Shown here: positions 9,132 to 18,544 of the stretch, piece after piece | How positions within the stretch are numbered: position 1 is the stretch's first letter | Layout of the letters: the number at the start of each line of letters is the position of its first letter | From: Flammeovirgaceae bacterium | Lineage (GTDB): Bacteria > Bacteroidota > Bacteroidia > Cytophagales > Cyclobacteriaceae | DNA: 64,000 nucleotides | Direction of reading: 5' to 3' | NCBI GenBank assembly: GCA_021298355.1 | Contig: JAJTEH010000006.1 | Location: 186,001 to 250,000 of the forward strand | Notes under the pieces: model-generated | Database searches by the model: none | Told to the model about the DNA's origin: nothing | The model's input: the letters and a program-made list of their open reading frames with translations, nothing else | Made by a program: the position numbers and the translations under genes

Positions 9132-10196
9132 TTATTCTGAAAAAATCGTGACCATCACGCGCTCCACAGGTTTGTTTGGATCATTCGTGTATAACGTTAT
9201 AAACTTTTGTAACGTGCCTTTTCTATGTTCTCCGGAAAAAGTGAAATTTATTTGAACAGATTTTCCCGCTTCTATCTTTTCTGGTAGGGAATCGAATTGA
9301 ATGCAAGTACAATTCGGCTGCACGGCCAATAATTTCAAAGGACTTTTACCTGCATTGGTTATTGTAAATCGTGATTTTATATTTTGTCCGTTGTAATTTC
9401 CTAAATCAATTTTGTTATCTGCGTAAATTCTTGGTGCTTTTACTTTATCATCAGGCGTTAAGCCTTCAAAGTTTTCTTCTACAGTTGCAAAAAAAGTTAA
9501 TGCTTTAACCGCTTCTTCTTTTTCACTTGTTTCTATTGAAATACTCTCCTGTAAAAATCCATACTGATTTTTTTTCTTCGGATTAAAACCTACACGCAAC
9601 ACCGCTTGTGTTTGCGCGGGTATCTGCTTGGGGAAGAAATCAATCGTAATGTAGTGTGGCAGGCTGGAATACTTTAGCATCAACACTTCTTTACTTGCAT
9701 TTCTTATTTCAAAATCTTTGTACAACCAATCGTTGCTCATCTTTACTCTACCCATGTTTATAGCTGTTGAAATAAACTGTAACGATCCTATCGATTCCTT
9801 AAATCTTTCAGCATCAGCGTTAGTTGAAACTGTACCTTTAATTGTTAAAACATACACATTGGCATCGGCATCCGTTTTCACCTCTATAGTTTTACTGAAA
9901 TAACCAGGGCGACCGCGCGGATCGAAACTAGCCGTAATGCTTCCTGTTTTACCGGGTTCTATTATCTCTTTAGTCCAATCTGGCGATGTGCAACCACAGC
10001 TAGCTGTAACGGTTAAAATCTTAACCGGAAACAAAGAAAAATTAGTAAACTCGAAACGATGAACAGCCAACCCACCTGTTTCTTTTATAATACCAAAATC
10101 GTGTTCTTTACTATCGAATTGAATGGTTTCTTTTCTTTGTGCTACAACGCTAACAGAAATCATCCAACCTAAAAAAATCAATGCTTGCCATTTCAT
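9132..10196 (-). CDS. Secreted DUF1573 repeat protein
   Basis: 354-residue exported protein with an N-terminal signal peptide (ISVSVVAQ cleavage region). It carries DUF1573-type Ig-like (ASH/MSP-related) modules. The first has HDFGIIKETGGLAVHRFEFTN and ASCGCTSPDWTKEIIEPGKTG; a second, similar one near the C-terminus has IDLGNYNGQNIKSRFTITNAG and QPNCTCIQFDSLPEKIEAGKS. The middle region (about residues 140-240) looks like a degenerate third copy. These modules are common in Bacteroidota envelope proteins and are thought to bind proteins or glycans; no enzymatic residues are evident. The function is unknown. It converges on the Rieske gene and is divergent from trpS. Confidence 0.85.
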   Translation of the reverse strand: MKWQALIFLGWMISVSVVAQRKETIQFDSKEHDFGIIKETGGLAVHRFEFTNFSLFPVKILTVTASCGCTSPDWTKEIIEPGKTGSITASFDPRGRPGYFSKTIEVKTDADANVYVLTIKGTVSTNADAERFKESIGSLQFISTAINMGRVKMSNDWLYKDFEIRNASKEVLMLKYSSLPHYITIDFFPKQIPAQTQAVLRVGFNPKKKNQYGFLQESISIETSEKEEAVKALTFFATVEENFEGLTPDDKVKAPRIYADNKIDLGNYNGQNIKSRFTITNAGKSPLKLLAVQPNCTCIQFDSLPEKIEAGKSVQINFTFSGEHRKGTLQKFITLYTNDPNKPVERVMVTIFSE

Positions 10197-10304
10197 AGTG
10201 CGCTAATTAGCATGAATTACGATAAAAGCCAAACGATACACATCAACACAAATTATAAATTCACTGGCGGTGGTTAAAAAGAATTTTCATTTCTTTGCGT
10301 TCTT

Positions 10305-11273
10305 ATGGCGAGAATTCTTACAGGTATACAAAGCAGTGGCCGTCCACATTTAGGCAATTTATTAGGTGCCATCATTCCTGCAATTAGGTTATCCGAACAA
10401 TCGGGCAATGAATCTCTTTTCTTTATTGCTGATTTACATTCGTTAACTACTATAAAAGATGCCGAAACACGCATCAACAATGTAAATGCAGTTGCTGCTG
10501 CGTGGTTGGCCTTCGGTTTTGATGTGAAAAAAAATTTATTGTACAGACAATCGCGTATTCCTGAAGTATGTGAATTAACATGGTACTTAAATTGTTTTAC
10601 GCCATTTCCTATGTTGGCCAATGCACATTCTTTTAAAGATAAATCCGAAAAACTTTCTGATGTAAATGCCGGTTTGTTTACTTATCCTGTTTTAATGACA
10701 GCCGACATTATTCTATACGATGCTCATCTTGTACCTGTTGGTAAAGACCAAAAACAACACTTAGAAATGGCACGCGACATTGCCACATCTTTTAACAATC
10801 TATATGGTGAAACATTTGTTGTGCCAGAAGCAAAAATTGAAGAACAAGTGATGACCATACCCGGAACTGACGGGCAGAAAATGAGCAAGTCGTATGGCAA
10901 CATCATCGACATATTTTTACCTGAAAAAGAATTGAAGAAACAAATCATGTCGATTGTTACTGATAGTAAAGCTTTGGAAGAACCAAAAGATCCGGATACC
11001 GATAATGTGTTTGCCATTTATAACTTGTTAGCTGATGACAATCAGAGAAAAGAAATGCGCAACCATTATCTCGCAGGTAACTATGGATATGGCCACGCGA
11101 AGCAAGCTTTATTAGGTTTGATCTTGGATAACTTTAAAAATGAGAGAGAACGCTTTAATCTGTACATGAACGATCTTACAACTCTAAATAAAGAATTAGA
11201 AACAGGAGAAGAAAAAGCCCGCGTTATTGCTCATCAAACTTTGAAAAAGGTAAGAAGTAAATTGGGTTTCTAG
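10305..11273 (+). CDS. trpS: Tryptophanyl-tRNA synthetase
   Basis: 322-residue class I aminoacyl-tRNA synthetase that charges tRNA-Trp using ATP. The HIGH-type signature is in RPHLGNLLGA near residue 12, and the KMSKS loop is in TDGQKMSKSYGN near residue 195. Length and motif spacing are standard for bacterial TrpRS. The start is the first Met of the family N-terminus (MARILTGIQSSGRPH). It is transcribed alone, divergently from the DUF1573 gene, and ends before a long bidirectional terminator. Confidence 0.97.
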   Translation: MARILTGIQSSGRPHLGNLLGAIIPAIRLSEQSGNESLFFIADLHSLTTIKDAETRINNVNAVAAAWLAFGFDVKKNLLYRQSRIPEVCELTWYLNCFTPFPMLANAHSFKDKSEKLSDVNAGLFTYPVLMTADIILYDAHLVPVGKDQKQHLEMARDIATSFNNLYGETFVVPEAKIEEQVMTIPGTDGQKMSKSYGNIIDIFLPEKELKKQIMSIVTDSKALEEPKDPDTDNVFAIYNLLADDNQRKEMRNHYLAGNYGYGHAKQALLGLILDNFKNERERFNLYMNDLTTLNKELETGEEKARVIAHQTLKKVRSKLGF

Positions 11274-11369
11274 TATACCCGTAAACATCTCTTCGTTTCC
11301 ATTCTCCAAATTTGATTAAAGGAAATAGAACTAGATAAAAGAAAGTGATATAAGAAAGAGTATACACGA

Positions 11370-11400
11370 AAAAGCCCACGAACTAATTCGTGGGCTTTTC
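11370..11400. terminator. Bidirectional terminator between trpS and maltose phosphorylase
   Basis: A 13-bp perfect stem, AAAAGCCCACGAA (11370-11382) and TTCGTGGGCTTTT (11387-11399), with a CTAA loop. T-rich tracts on both strands serve the convergent trpS and GH65 genes. Confidence 0.93.
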
Positions 11401-11428
11401 ATTTTATTTAAAAATTTCTGTTGAGTGA

Positions 11429-13708
11429 TTAAGCTAATTCTTTTTCCTGACCAATAATAATTTCAAGTGGTTCGCCTGCAATTACCTTAATATCAGTTTG
11501 CTCACGACTTACATTTACACCAATTACTCTACCTCTGAATTCAACTCGGAATGAATAGGCATTCCATTGGTCAGGCAAAAATGGATTGAAATATAACTTA
11601 CCATCTTTTACACGCATACCACCAAATCCTTTGATTACACTCATCCACGTGCCAGCCATTGATGTAATATGACAACCATCTTCTGTATCGTTGTTGTAAT
11701 CATCTAAATCGAGGCGAGACGTACGCAAATACATTTCGTAAGCTTTTTCTTTATACCCTAACACAGAGGCTAATATAACGTGCACGCAAGGAGAAAGAGA
11801 TGATTCGTGTACTGTCATGGGTTCATAGAAATCAAAATTGCGTTTGATTTCATCGAAACTAAACCGATCTTCTAAGAAGTAGATGCCTTGTAAAACATCT
11901 GCTTGTTTAATAAAACAAGAACGAAGAATTCTATCCCACGACCATTTCTGGTTGATAGGTCTGTCTTCTTTTTTTAATTGATTAACTGTTAACAATTCTT
12001 TGTCGAGGAAACCATCTTGTTGTAAGAAAACTTCTTTGGTTTCATCAAAAGGAAAATACATTTTCTCTCTAATGTCTGCCCAACGTTTAGTTTCTTCTGT
12101 TTCATTAAATTTTATTTTACTTGATAAGGCTTCGTATTTCGCTTTATCCTGTTGCTTTACATACGCAATGGCGTATTGTGTGTATTCGAGTGTCCACGTA
12201 GCCATTAAATTGGTGTACCAATTATTGTTTACGTTGTTTTCGTATTCGTTCGGCCCTGTTACACCCAACATCACATACTTTTGTTTGTCAGCAGACCAAT
12301 TCACACGCTGCGACCAGAATCTTGAAATAGCGATTAATACTTCGAGGCCGTATTCAGTCAGATAATTTTCTTCACCTGTATAGCGGATGTAATCAAAAAT
12401 AGCATAAGCGATTGCACCGTTGCGATGTATTTCTTCGAACGTAATTTCCCATTCGTTGTGGCATTCTTCGCCATTCATAGTAACCATGGGGTATAAGGCA
12501 GCGCCATTGGTAAAACCCAGTTTTGCTGCATTCTCAATTGCTTTTTGCAATTGCTTATACCGGTACACTAAAAGATTACGTGCTACTTTTTGATCGGCCG
12601 TTCCTAAGTAAAATGGCAAGCAGTAAGCCTCTGTATCCCAATAGGTACTTCCACCGTATTTTTCTCCGGTAAAACCTTTCGGACCGATGTTTAATCTTTC
12701 ATCTTCACCGGTATACGTTTGCATCAATTGAAAAATATTGAAGCGAATGCCTTGCTGTGCGGCTACATCGCCATCAATGGTAATATCGGCACCTTCCCAA
12801 CGTTGTTTCCAATTAGAACGATGAGCATTCTCTAACTTATCATACCCGGCTTCGCGAACGAACGCTAATTTATCCTCACAAATTCTTGCAATGCTTTCTT
12901 TCTTATGATTTTCGCTTGACAAAACAACAGCAAACTTTTCTATGCTTAATGTTTCACCTTGTTTTGCATTTACCTGAACCGGAATGGCTGCATACTTCTC
13001 TTTTAAAATGGGCGAAGAAGCTTTACCAACTTCTAGTCCACCAACGTTTACTTTATACGTAATGCCAGTAGCAACATGGAAAAATGTTTTTCTGGTTTCG
13101 GCTACAACTATTGCTTTCTTTTCGTCTGCATATTTTGAAACCTCCGTCCAGAATTTCTCATCGTAGTTAGAATCTTTATTAACTACATCAGCATCAACTG
13201 GTAAAAGTATATCGAACGATGCATCAAAATTAAGTGGTTTAATTTGATACCGTATTGCTCCTACTTCGCCATCGGCCATACTGCAAAAACGAGTAGATAC
13301 AACACTTACTTTTTTTCCGTCTGCTACCGTGGCTTCGAAGCTACGCGTTAAAATACCATGTTGCATATCTAACACCCGCTTGAAATTTGCAACACTTGCT
13401 TTAGCTAAATCCAGCGTTGTGCCATTGATTTTTATTTTGATATCAATCCACGCTGGTGCATTTAACACTTTAGCAAAATATTCCGGATATCCGTTCTTCC
13501 ACCATCCTACTCTTGTTTTATCCGGATAATAAACACCGGCCACGTAAGAACCTTGGTGTGTATCACCTGAGTAATCTTCTTCGAAGGTGGCACGCTGTCC
13601 CATCCGGCCGTTTCCTAAACTGAAAATACTTTCGGAAATTCTATTGTACTCCGGCTTAAAACCTTCTTCGATGATGAGCCAAGGATCGTGTTTGATATAA
13701 TTCTTCAT
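11429..13708 (-). CDS. Maltose phosphorylase (GH65)
   Basis: 759-residue cytoplasmic GH65 phosphorylase, expected to convert maltose and phosphate into glucose and beta-glucose 1-phosphate. The N-terminal beta-sandwich begins MKNYIKHDPWLIIEEGFKPE. The (alpha/alpha)6 catalytic domain has GEECHNEWEITFEEIHRNG and VTGPNEYENNVNNNWYTN; the Glu in GPNEY is residue 488, matching the catalytic acid of characterised maltose phosphorylases (Glu487 in Lactobacillus brevis). A KWSWDRILRSCFIKQADVLQ segment and a C-terminal beta domain complete it. It lies 14 bases after pgmB, whose product uses its beta-glucose 1-phosphate. Other GH65 disaccharide specificities (kojibiose, trehalose) are less likely given the motif wording and the starch locus. 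Confidence 0.92.
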   Translation of the reverse strand: MKNYIKHDPWLIIEEGFKPEYNRISESIFSLGNGRMGQRATFEEDYSGDTHQGSYVAGVYYPDKTRVGWWKNGYPEYFAKVLNAPAWIDIKIKINGTTLDLAKASVANFKRVLDMQHGILTRSFEATVADGKKVSVVSTRFCSMADGEVGAIRYQIKPLNFDASFDILLPVDADVVNKDSNYDEKFWTEVSKYADEKKAIVVAETRKTFFHVATGITYKVNVGGLEVGKASSPILKEKYAAIPVQVNAKQGETLSIEKFAVVLSSENHKKESIARICEDKLAFVREAGYDKLENAHRSNWKQRWEGADITIDGDVAAQQGIRFNIFQLMQTYTGEDERLNIGPKGFTGEKYGGSTYWDTEAYCLPFYLGTADQKVARNLLVYRYKQLQKAIENAAKLGFTNGAALYPMVTMNGEECHNEWEITFEEIHRNGAIAYAIFDYIRYTGEENYLTEYGLEVLIAISRFWSQRVNWSADKQKYVMLGVTGPNEYENNVNNNWYTNLMATWTLEYTQYAIAYVKQQDKAKYEALSSKIKFNETEETKRWADIREKMYFPFDETKEVFLQQDGFLDKELLTVNQLKKEDRPINQKWSWDRILRSCFIKQADVLQGIYFLEDRFSFDEIKRNFDFYEPMTVHESSLSPCVHVILASVLGYKEKAYEMYLRTSRLDLDDYNNDTEDGCHITSMAGTWMSVIKGFGGMRVKDGKLYFNPFLPDQWNAYSFRVEFRGRVIGVNVSREQTDIKVIAGEPLEIIIGQEKELA

Positions 13709-13722
13709 ACTATAATCGAGCG

Positions 13723-14394
13723 TTATGCAGGCTGAATTGCATTTAATTTGAATTCAAAATTTTCGAGCGTAGGTACAACCTGATGGGCTTTATGTAAACT
13801 TGTATACGAACCAATGCCAACGCAAAACATGCCGGCTGCAAGGGCAGCTTCAACACCAGCCTCTGCATCTTCAAACACTACGCAATGCTCCGGTTTGGTT
13901 TGAAGTAAGTTTGCTGCTATAAAAAATATTTCAGGATCAGGTTTGCTTTTCGTGATCATGGTTCCATCGGCAATGGCATCGAATAAATGTTCGATGTTTA
14001 GCAAGCGCAAAACTGTTTTTGCATTTTTGCTGCTTGATCCTAAAGAAATCTTAATGCCTTGGTCTCTTAAGGCCATCAACAATTCTTTTGCGCCAGGTAA
14101 AATTTCTGATGGAGAAATTTGGTTTACATAGTCCATAAACCAAGTGTTTTTCTTATCGGCTAATTTTTCTTTTTCTTGTTGGGAAAGAGAAACATTACCC
14201 ATGGCTAAAATTATGTCAAGAGAATCCATCCGGCTTACACCTTTTAGTTTCTCGTTGTCTTCGTGGGTAAGGTTTATAGAAAATTCCTGAGCCAGTCTTT
14301 TCCATGCGAGATAATGGTACTTAGCAGTATCTACAATTACTCCGTCCAGATCAAATATTGCTGCCTTAACCAATGAATGCGATAGTAAAGTCAT
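13723..14394 (-). CDS. pgmB: Beta-phosphoglucomutase
   Basis: 223-residue HAD-superfamily mutase that converts beta-glucose 1-phosphate to glucose 6-phosphate, feeding maltose phosphorylase product into glycolysis. Motif I (AIFDLDGVIVDT) holds the nucleophile Asp and the second Asp; motif II (LGSSSKNA), motif III Lys (KSKPDPEIF) and motif IV (VVFEDAEAGVEAA) are all present. The cap domain has KLKGVSRMDSL, typical of beta-PGM. It is directly upstream of the GH65 gene in the same operon and 87 bases downstream of the secreted amylase. The pairing with GH65 supports the assignment over a generic phosphatase. Confidence 0.94.
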   Translation of the reverse strand: MTLLSHSLVKAAIFDLDGVIVDTAKYHYLAWKRLAQEFSINLTHEDNEKLKGVSRMDSLDIILAMGNVSLSQQEKEKLADKKNTWFMDYVNQISPSEILPGAKELLMALRDQGIKISLGSSSKNAKTVLRLLNIEHLFDAIADGTMITKSKPDPEIFFIAANLLQTKPEHCVVFEDAEAGVEAALAAGMFCVGIGSYTSLHKAHQVVPTLENFEFKLNAIQPA

Positions 14395-14481
14395 AGAAAA
14401 AACAAATGTAAATATTGAGGCAATGCCTTAAACAAAATATAAGTTGAAAAATCCCGCAAACGTTCGTTCATACGATAGCAA

Positions 14482-17328
14482 TTATTTAATCATGATTTTC
14501 ATCATAACTTTCTTACCATCTTTTACTCCTTTAATCAAATACAAACCTGGAACAGCTTCAAGATTTACTCTATTATTTTCTGTAAAGGTGAAGTTTATCT
14601 TTTGGCCTGCCATGTTTAGAATTTCAATTTGCTGTGTGTTCTGTAATCCTTCAACAGTAAACTCGCCTTGTGATGGATTAGGATAAATTGTAATTGTTTT
14701 TTCGTTGGCTAATTCCTCATCGATACTTGTGATAATAGAGCTTGATGGAAGCTTAAAGTCAGTATACATTTTATACTCTCCACGCGCTAATGAGATACTG
14801 AAACTAGAACCTAAAACAGCAATCTCATTTTCAGTATTATATTCATACCAAGTTCCGGTATGAGGAAATTCTGCTAACACACTTTTAGTTGAAAGATCAA
14901 AGTTCGCTACAATTACAACATTTGTTTGCTCTGCATTTACAGGACTTGCTGTATATGGGTTATTCCTGATACTTATTGATTTTATTAAAGCCGTAGATTC
15001 ATTTATTGTAGCAGTTCCAGTTTGAAAAACAGGATATGTCTTTTTCAAATTTATTAAGTCGCTAACAGTTAAGCTTAACACTTTTCTATCAAAATCATCA
15101 AGATACTCCCAACGAACAGGTTTAGGATCTAGTCTGCAATTTCCCACAGTACCATTTACACAAAGATTTATAGATTCATCATATCCTAACTCTCCAAACT
15201 GCCAAATCATTTTAGGTCCCGGTAGCGGAATTAGTGTAGCAAAAGCAGCTGCAGTTCTCTTTAAAGCAATATCAGTATCCTTAGTTGAATAACTACCTAA
15301 AGAATTTCCAAAAGTTTTATTCTTATACATTATTCTTTCTTCATCGTGACTTTCCATATAAGCTACTAAACCGTTAGTGTTCATTCCACGTGCTGAAGAA
15401 AGTGCTCTTGAAATATTTGAATTAGACGCAAAGCCCATGGTGTTTTGATTATACTCGTCTGTCATTTTACCCCAAAGTAACATCCCTTTGCCTTCATTGG
15501 CCCTGTATTCAGCTAATACCTTTTCTTCAGACTCAGAGCCTAAATGTTCGAGCATAACGATTGCATTTGGGAAACGTTCCCAAATTTTATCTGCCATTCG
15601 CCTTAAGATATTTACACGTGACTGATCATATGCCGACCATGCCCCCACATCGCTAGGATTATTTGTTTGGGTAAAACCTTTCGATAAATCGAAACGATAA
15701 CCATCAACTTTAAACTCGTTTAACCAATAATAATTTATTGTATCCAGATAATTTTTTGTGTACGAACTTTCGTGATTCATATCATAAAAAACGTTAAACG
15801 GGTGTTTCGCATCAGTATTAAACCATGGATTTTGTTCTGTAGGTTTACCTTGAGTATGGTTGAAATACATTAAAGCGTACGGATTGGGTAAATCTTGATG
15901 ATTTAACGCAATATCGAGTATAACTGCAATCCCATTTTGGTGACAAATATCTACAAATTCTTTTAACTTATTTTTTGTGCCATAATACTTATCTGGTGCA
16001 AACATAAAAGTGGGATTATAACCCCAACCTTCATTACCATTAAATTCCATTACAGGCATTAATTCTATTGCATTAATTCCCAGCTTTTTAAAATAACCAA
16101 GAGTGTCAATAAGGTTTTGGTAATTTCTATTATCGCTATCAAATAGATCTCTAATTAATGCTTCATAGATTACTAGTTTGTTTTTGTCTGGAGGAATAAA
16201 ATTTGTCGTTTGCCAATTATAATGAGTTTGGTTTGTTTGAAGCACAGAAACACGATTAAAATACCATTCCTCTTTTAAAGCTAATTCTGGAAAATCCTTT
16301 AGATTCGGATAAGTACTTTCCGGTAAAAATCTATCCTCTGGGTCCAAAATTTTATCGGAATAAGGATCAGCAACCCAAATTGTTTCATCAACTAAGTATT
16401 GAAAACCATACTCTTGCTGAGGTGTAAGGTTGGATAATTCAATCCAAAAATATTCGCCAGATTTTTTCATTTGGAAGTTAGACTGGATCTTCCAATTTGT
16501 GAAATCACCTACTACATAAACTGATGATTTTAATGGTGCCCATAAACACAGTGTTGCTTTAGTGTGGTCTGCATTATAATTTATGCCTGGAATTATACCT
16601 TGAGGTTTAGTTTGATTTATTGTTACTGATCTTATGGTGAAAGAAAATTCTTTTTCTTTTACCAGTGTTCCATTATTTGCACTGCATGTTACAATACTCG
16701 TACCTGAAGCCTGATTTATTATGTAGTTGAATGAAAATGAATTGATTCCAGAGGAAGAAGTTGTGACTGTAACATTATTCACTTTAATTGTAAAAGTAGA
16801 AGCCTGATTCGAATTAAGAACAATCGGAATCGTCTCACCATTATTCACAAAAAATGAGTTTGAATTTGGTGAGGAAATAGACAACGAAAAATCTAATGAT
16901 AAATCAAAATATCTATCGTTATCAGTTTGCTTGTTATCATTCCAATTTCTTGTTTTTAGCTTTAGTCCAATTCGTGATATCTCAGATGCTGGACGGTTAA
17001 AAAAAGTTGTTGGTGTAAATGTAATTTGATAAATATCTGGATTAGTACCAATTCTAGTGCATTTTGCAGCATCTTGTGAAGGAGTAGCAGGATTAACATT
17101 TGTTGGTGCATCAATATCAACTGCTCCTTTTTCTAGCCAGGCCCAAATCCATACAGGTGCTGTATCATTATTCCAGGGGTGCCCAGCTAGAGAAGTTCCT
17201 GCTACATTTATGGTTATGGTTACAGGTTGATTAGGGCTTGGAATTGCTGGATTTGTTGTAACTATTTGACCTTTTGCATCGAGAATTTTTAACAATATAA
17301 TGCAGAACAATATTATATACCTTTTCAT
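14482..17328 (-). CDS. T9SS-exported multidomain GH13 alpha-amylase
   Basis: 948-residue secreted amylase. After the signal peptide come an N-terminal beta domain (about 20-150), an Ig-like segment (150-235) and a CBM48-like module (about 240-340; VYVVGDFTNWK). The GH13 barrel (about 375-760) has DIALNH, GYRFDLSKG (Asp547), IVMLEHLG (Glu594) and ESHDEER (His661, Asp662), so the catalytic triad is complete. The last ~75 residues are a T9SS type A sorting domain (TIYPNPSQGEFTVEGL, then a basic end). It should be displayed on or released from the cell surface to cut starch or glycogen, a role played by the lipoprotein SusG in Bacteroides. It lies just after the SusE terminator and upstream of pgmB. 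Confidence 0.93.
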   Translation of the reverse strand: MKRYIILFCIILLKILDAKGQIVTTNPAIPSPNQPVTITINVAGTSLAGHPWNNDTAPVWIWAWLEKGAVDIDAPTNVNPATPSQDAAKCTRIGTNPDIYQITFTPTTFFNRPASEISRIGLKLKTRNWNDNKQTDNDRYFDLSLDFSLSISSPNSNSFFVNNGETIPIVLNSNQASTFTIKVNNVTVTTSSSGINSFSFNYIINQASGTSIVTCSANNGTLVKEKEFSFTIRSVTINQTKPQGIIPGINYNADHTKATLCLWAPLKSSVYVVGDFTNWKIQSNFQMKKSGEYFWIELSNLTPQQEYGFQYLVDETIWVADPYSDKILDPEDRFLPESTYPNLKDFPELALKEEWYFNRVSVLQTNQTHYNWQTTNFIPPDKNKLVIYEALIRDLFDSDNRNYQNLIDTLGYFKKLGINAIELMPVMEFNGNEGWGYNPTFMFAPDKYYGTKNKLKEFVDICHQNGIAVILDIALNHQDLPNPYALMYFNHTQGKPTEQNPWFNTDAKHPFNVFYDMNHESSYTKNYLDTINYYWLNEFKVDGYRFDLSKGFTQTNNPSDVGAWSAYDQSRVNILRRMADKIWERFPNAIVMLEHLGSESEEKVLAEYRANEGKGMLLWGKMTDEYNQNTMGFASNSNISRALSSARGMNTNGLVAYMESHDEERIMYKNKTFGNSLGSYSTKDTDIALKRTAAAFATLIPLPGPKMIWQFGELGYDESINLCVNGTVGNCRLDPKPVRWEYLDDFDRKVLSLTVSDLINLKKTYPVFQTGTATINESTALIKSISIRNNPYTASPVNAEQTNVVIVANFDLSTKSVLAEFPHTGTWYEYNTENEIAVLGSSFSISLARGEYKMYTDFKLPSSSIITSIDEELANEKTITIYPNPSQGEFTVEGLQNTQQIEILNMAGQKINFTFTENNRVNLEAVPGLYLIKGVKDGKKVMMKIMIK

Positions 17329-17369
17329 TTTTTATGTTTTCAACTTCATTAATCACACAACTACAAAAA

Positions 17370-17400
17370 AAAAGAAGCTGATCGTTTTGATCAGCTTCTT
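17370..17400 (-). terminator. Terminator/attenuator between SusE-like gene and amylase
   Basis: A perfect 12-bp stem, AAGAAGCTGATC (17372-17383) and GATCAGCTTCTT (17389-17400), five-base loop, with a run of T on the minus strand immediately after. It is 16 bases past the SusE stop and 43 bases before the amylase ATG, so it should limit read-through from susCDE into the enzyme genes. Confidence 0.88.
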
Positions 17401-17415
17401 CAATCAAATCAAAAA

Positions 17416-18525
17416 TCAAATTGGTGCCGCTACAACTGTTACAACTTTCGTTTTAAGATTTACAGTAATTTTATAAGCCCCATTAGTTCCATTTAACTGG
17501 AAGTTTTTGTCTCCATCGTTAGCATTTTTAAGAAGGCTGCCTACTGTGGTGAAATAAAGATAGTTATATGAAGTAGGACCCCAATCTGCTTGTGCAAAAA
17601 ATCTAAAGGATCCACCATCATTTAGGTTGGTAGTTGCCTCAAAAACTCCATCTTTAACAAAAGTCATTTTAACTTCTTTGTCGTTCCATGGACCCCAGCC
17701 ATTTACACCTGCACCCATCATAAATAAAGTAGGCTCTGGCACACCAACAGCAGTTACAGTTTTTAATTTTAAATTAACTGTTACTTTAACAAAACCTGTT
17801 GGCCCGATATATCTTAAATTTTTATCTCCATCATTTCCGTTTTCAAACAAATTACTTACCGATGAGAAGAAGAGATAATTGTAAGAATCTGGTCCCCAGT
17901 CAGCTTGCTTAAACCACCTGAAAGTTTCACCATTTGTAAATCGGGCTGTTGTCTCGTAAACATTTGGAGCTACACTAGGAAATTCTACCTCCTTAGAATT
18001 CCAAGGGCCCCAACCATTAAGAGCTGCTCCCATTCCAAAAATAGGTGGGAATGTTGTTGCAAATGGAGTAGCTTGAATAACTACACTTTGAGAAAAGGCT
18101 GGCGCAATTGAACTGTTATTGACTTTGGCCTGAATTCTCGCCTCAACTTGATATTCTTCATCTGGTTCTAGTTCTAGTTCTAAAAGTTTGGCATTAAATT
18201 GACCTTTGGTAAGCAAAACTGTAGTTGCATTTGACACCGATATTATATTAACTGCGTCAGCAAAGTCGTTTCCTTCTACGTCAATTTGTAACGTGTAAGT
18301 AACCGCTGCCTGAAAGCCAAAATCAACTGCAGACCACTCAAAAGTTTGAAATGTTTCAGACTGTGTTTCAAAAGTACCACTAAAAGTAGTAGTACTTAGT
18401 TCAGCTAACTCCGGACTTTCCGGGTTGGCCATTAGCGTAGCTTTATCACCAGTTTCATCGCAAGACATTATAAATAATGCACCTACAAGAAAAGCGACAG
18501 CCGTTTTTAATGTTGACTTTATCAT
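17416..18525 (-). CDS. SusE/SusF-like glucan-binding outer-membrane lipoprotein
   Basis: 369-residue surface lipoprotein with a lipobox (Phe-Ile-Met-Ser-Cys). Residues ~25-155 form a SusE-type Ig domain (TYTLQIDVEGNDFADAVNI). Two tandem, clearly homologous ~100-residue modules follow. Each has N-G-W-G-P-W, QADWGP, SYNYL and NDGDKN at matching positions; the repeated Trp residues suit binding of glucan helices. Other Bacteroidota carry separate SusE and SusF proteins with two and three such modules; only one gene is present here. It lies 19 bases after SusD and is followed by a strong terminator. It should hold starch at the cell surface for SusD/SusC and has no catalytic role. Confidence 0.9.
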   Translation of the reverse strand: MIKSTLKTAVAFLVGALFIMSCDETGDKATLMANPESPELAELSTTTFSGTFETQSETFQTFEWSAVDFGFQAAVTYTLQIDVEGNDFADAVNIISVSNATTVLLTKGQFNAKLLELELEPDEEYQVEARIQAKVNNSSIAPAFSQSVVIQATPFATTFPPIFGMGAALNGWGPWNSKEVEFPSVAPNVYETTARFTNGETFRWFKQADWGPDSYNYLFFSSVSNLFENGNDGDKNLRYIGPTGFVKVTVNLKLKTVTAVGVPEPTLFMMGAGVNGWGPWNDKEVKMTFVKDGVFEATTNLNDGGSFRFFAQADWGPTSYNYLYFTTVGSLLKNANDGDKNFQLNGTNGAYKITVNLKTKVVTVVAAPI

Positions 18526-18544
18526 ATTTAGTTTGTTAATGAAA

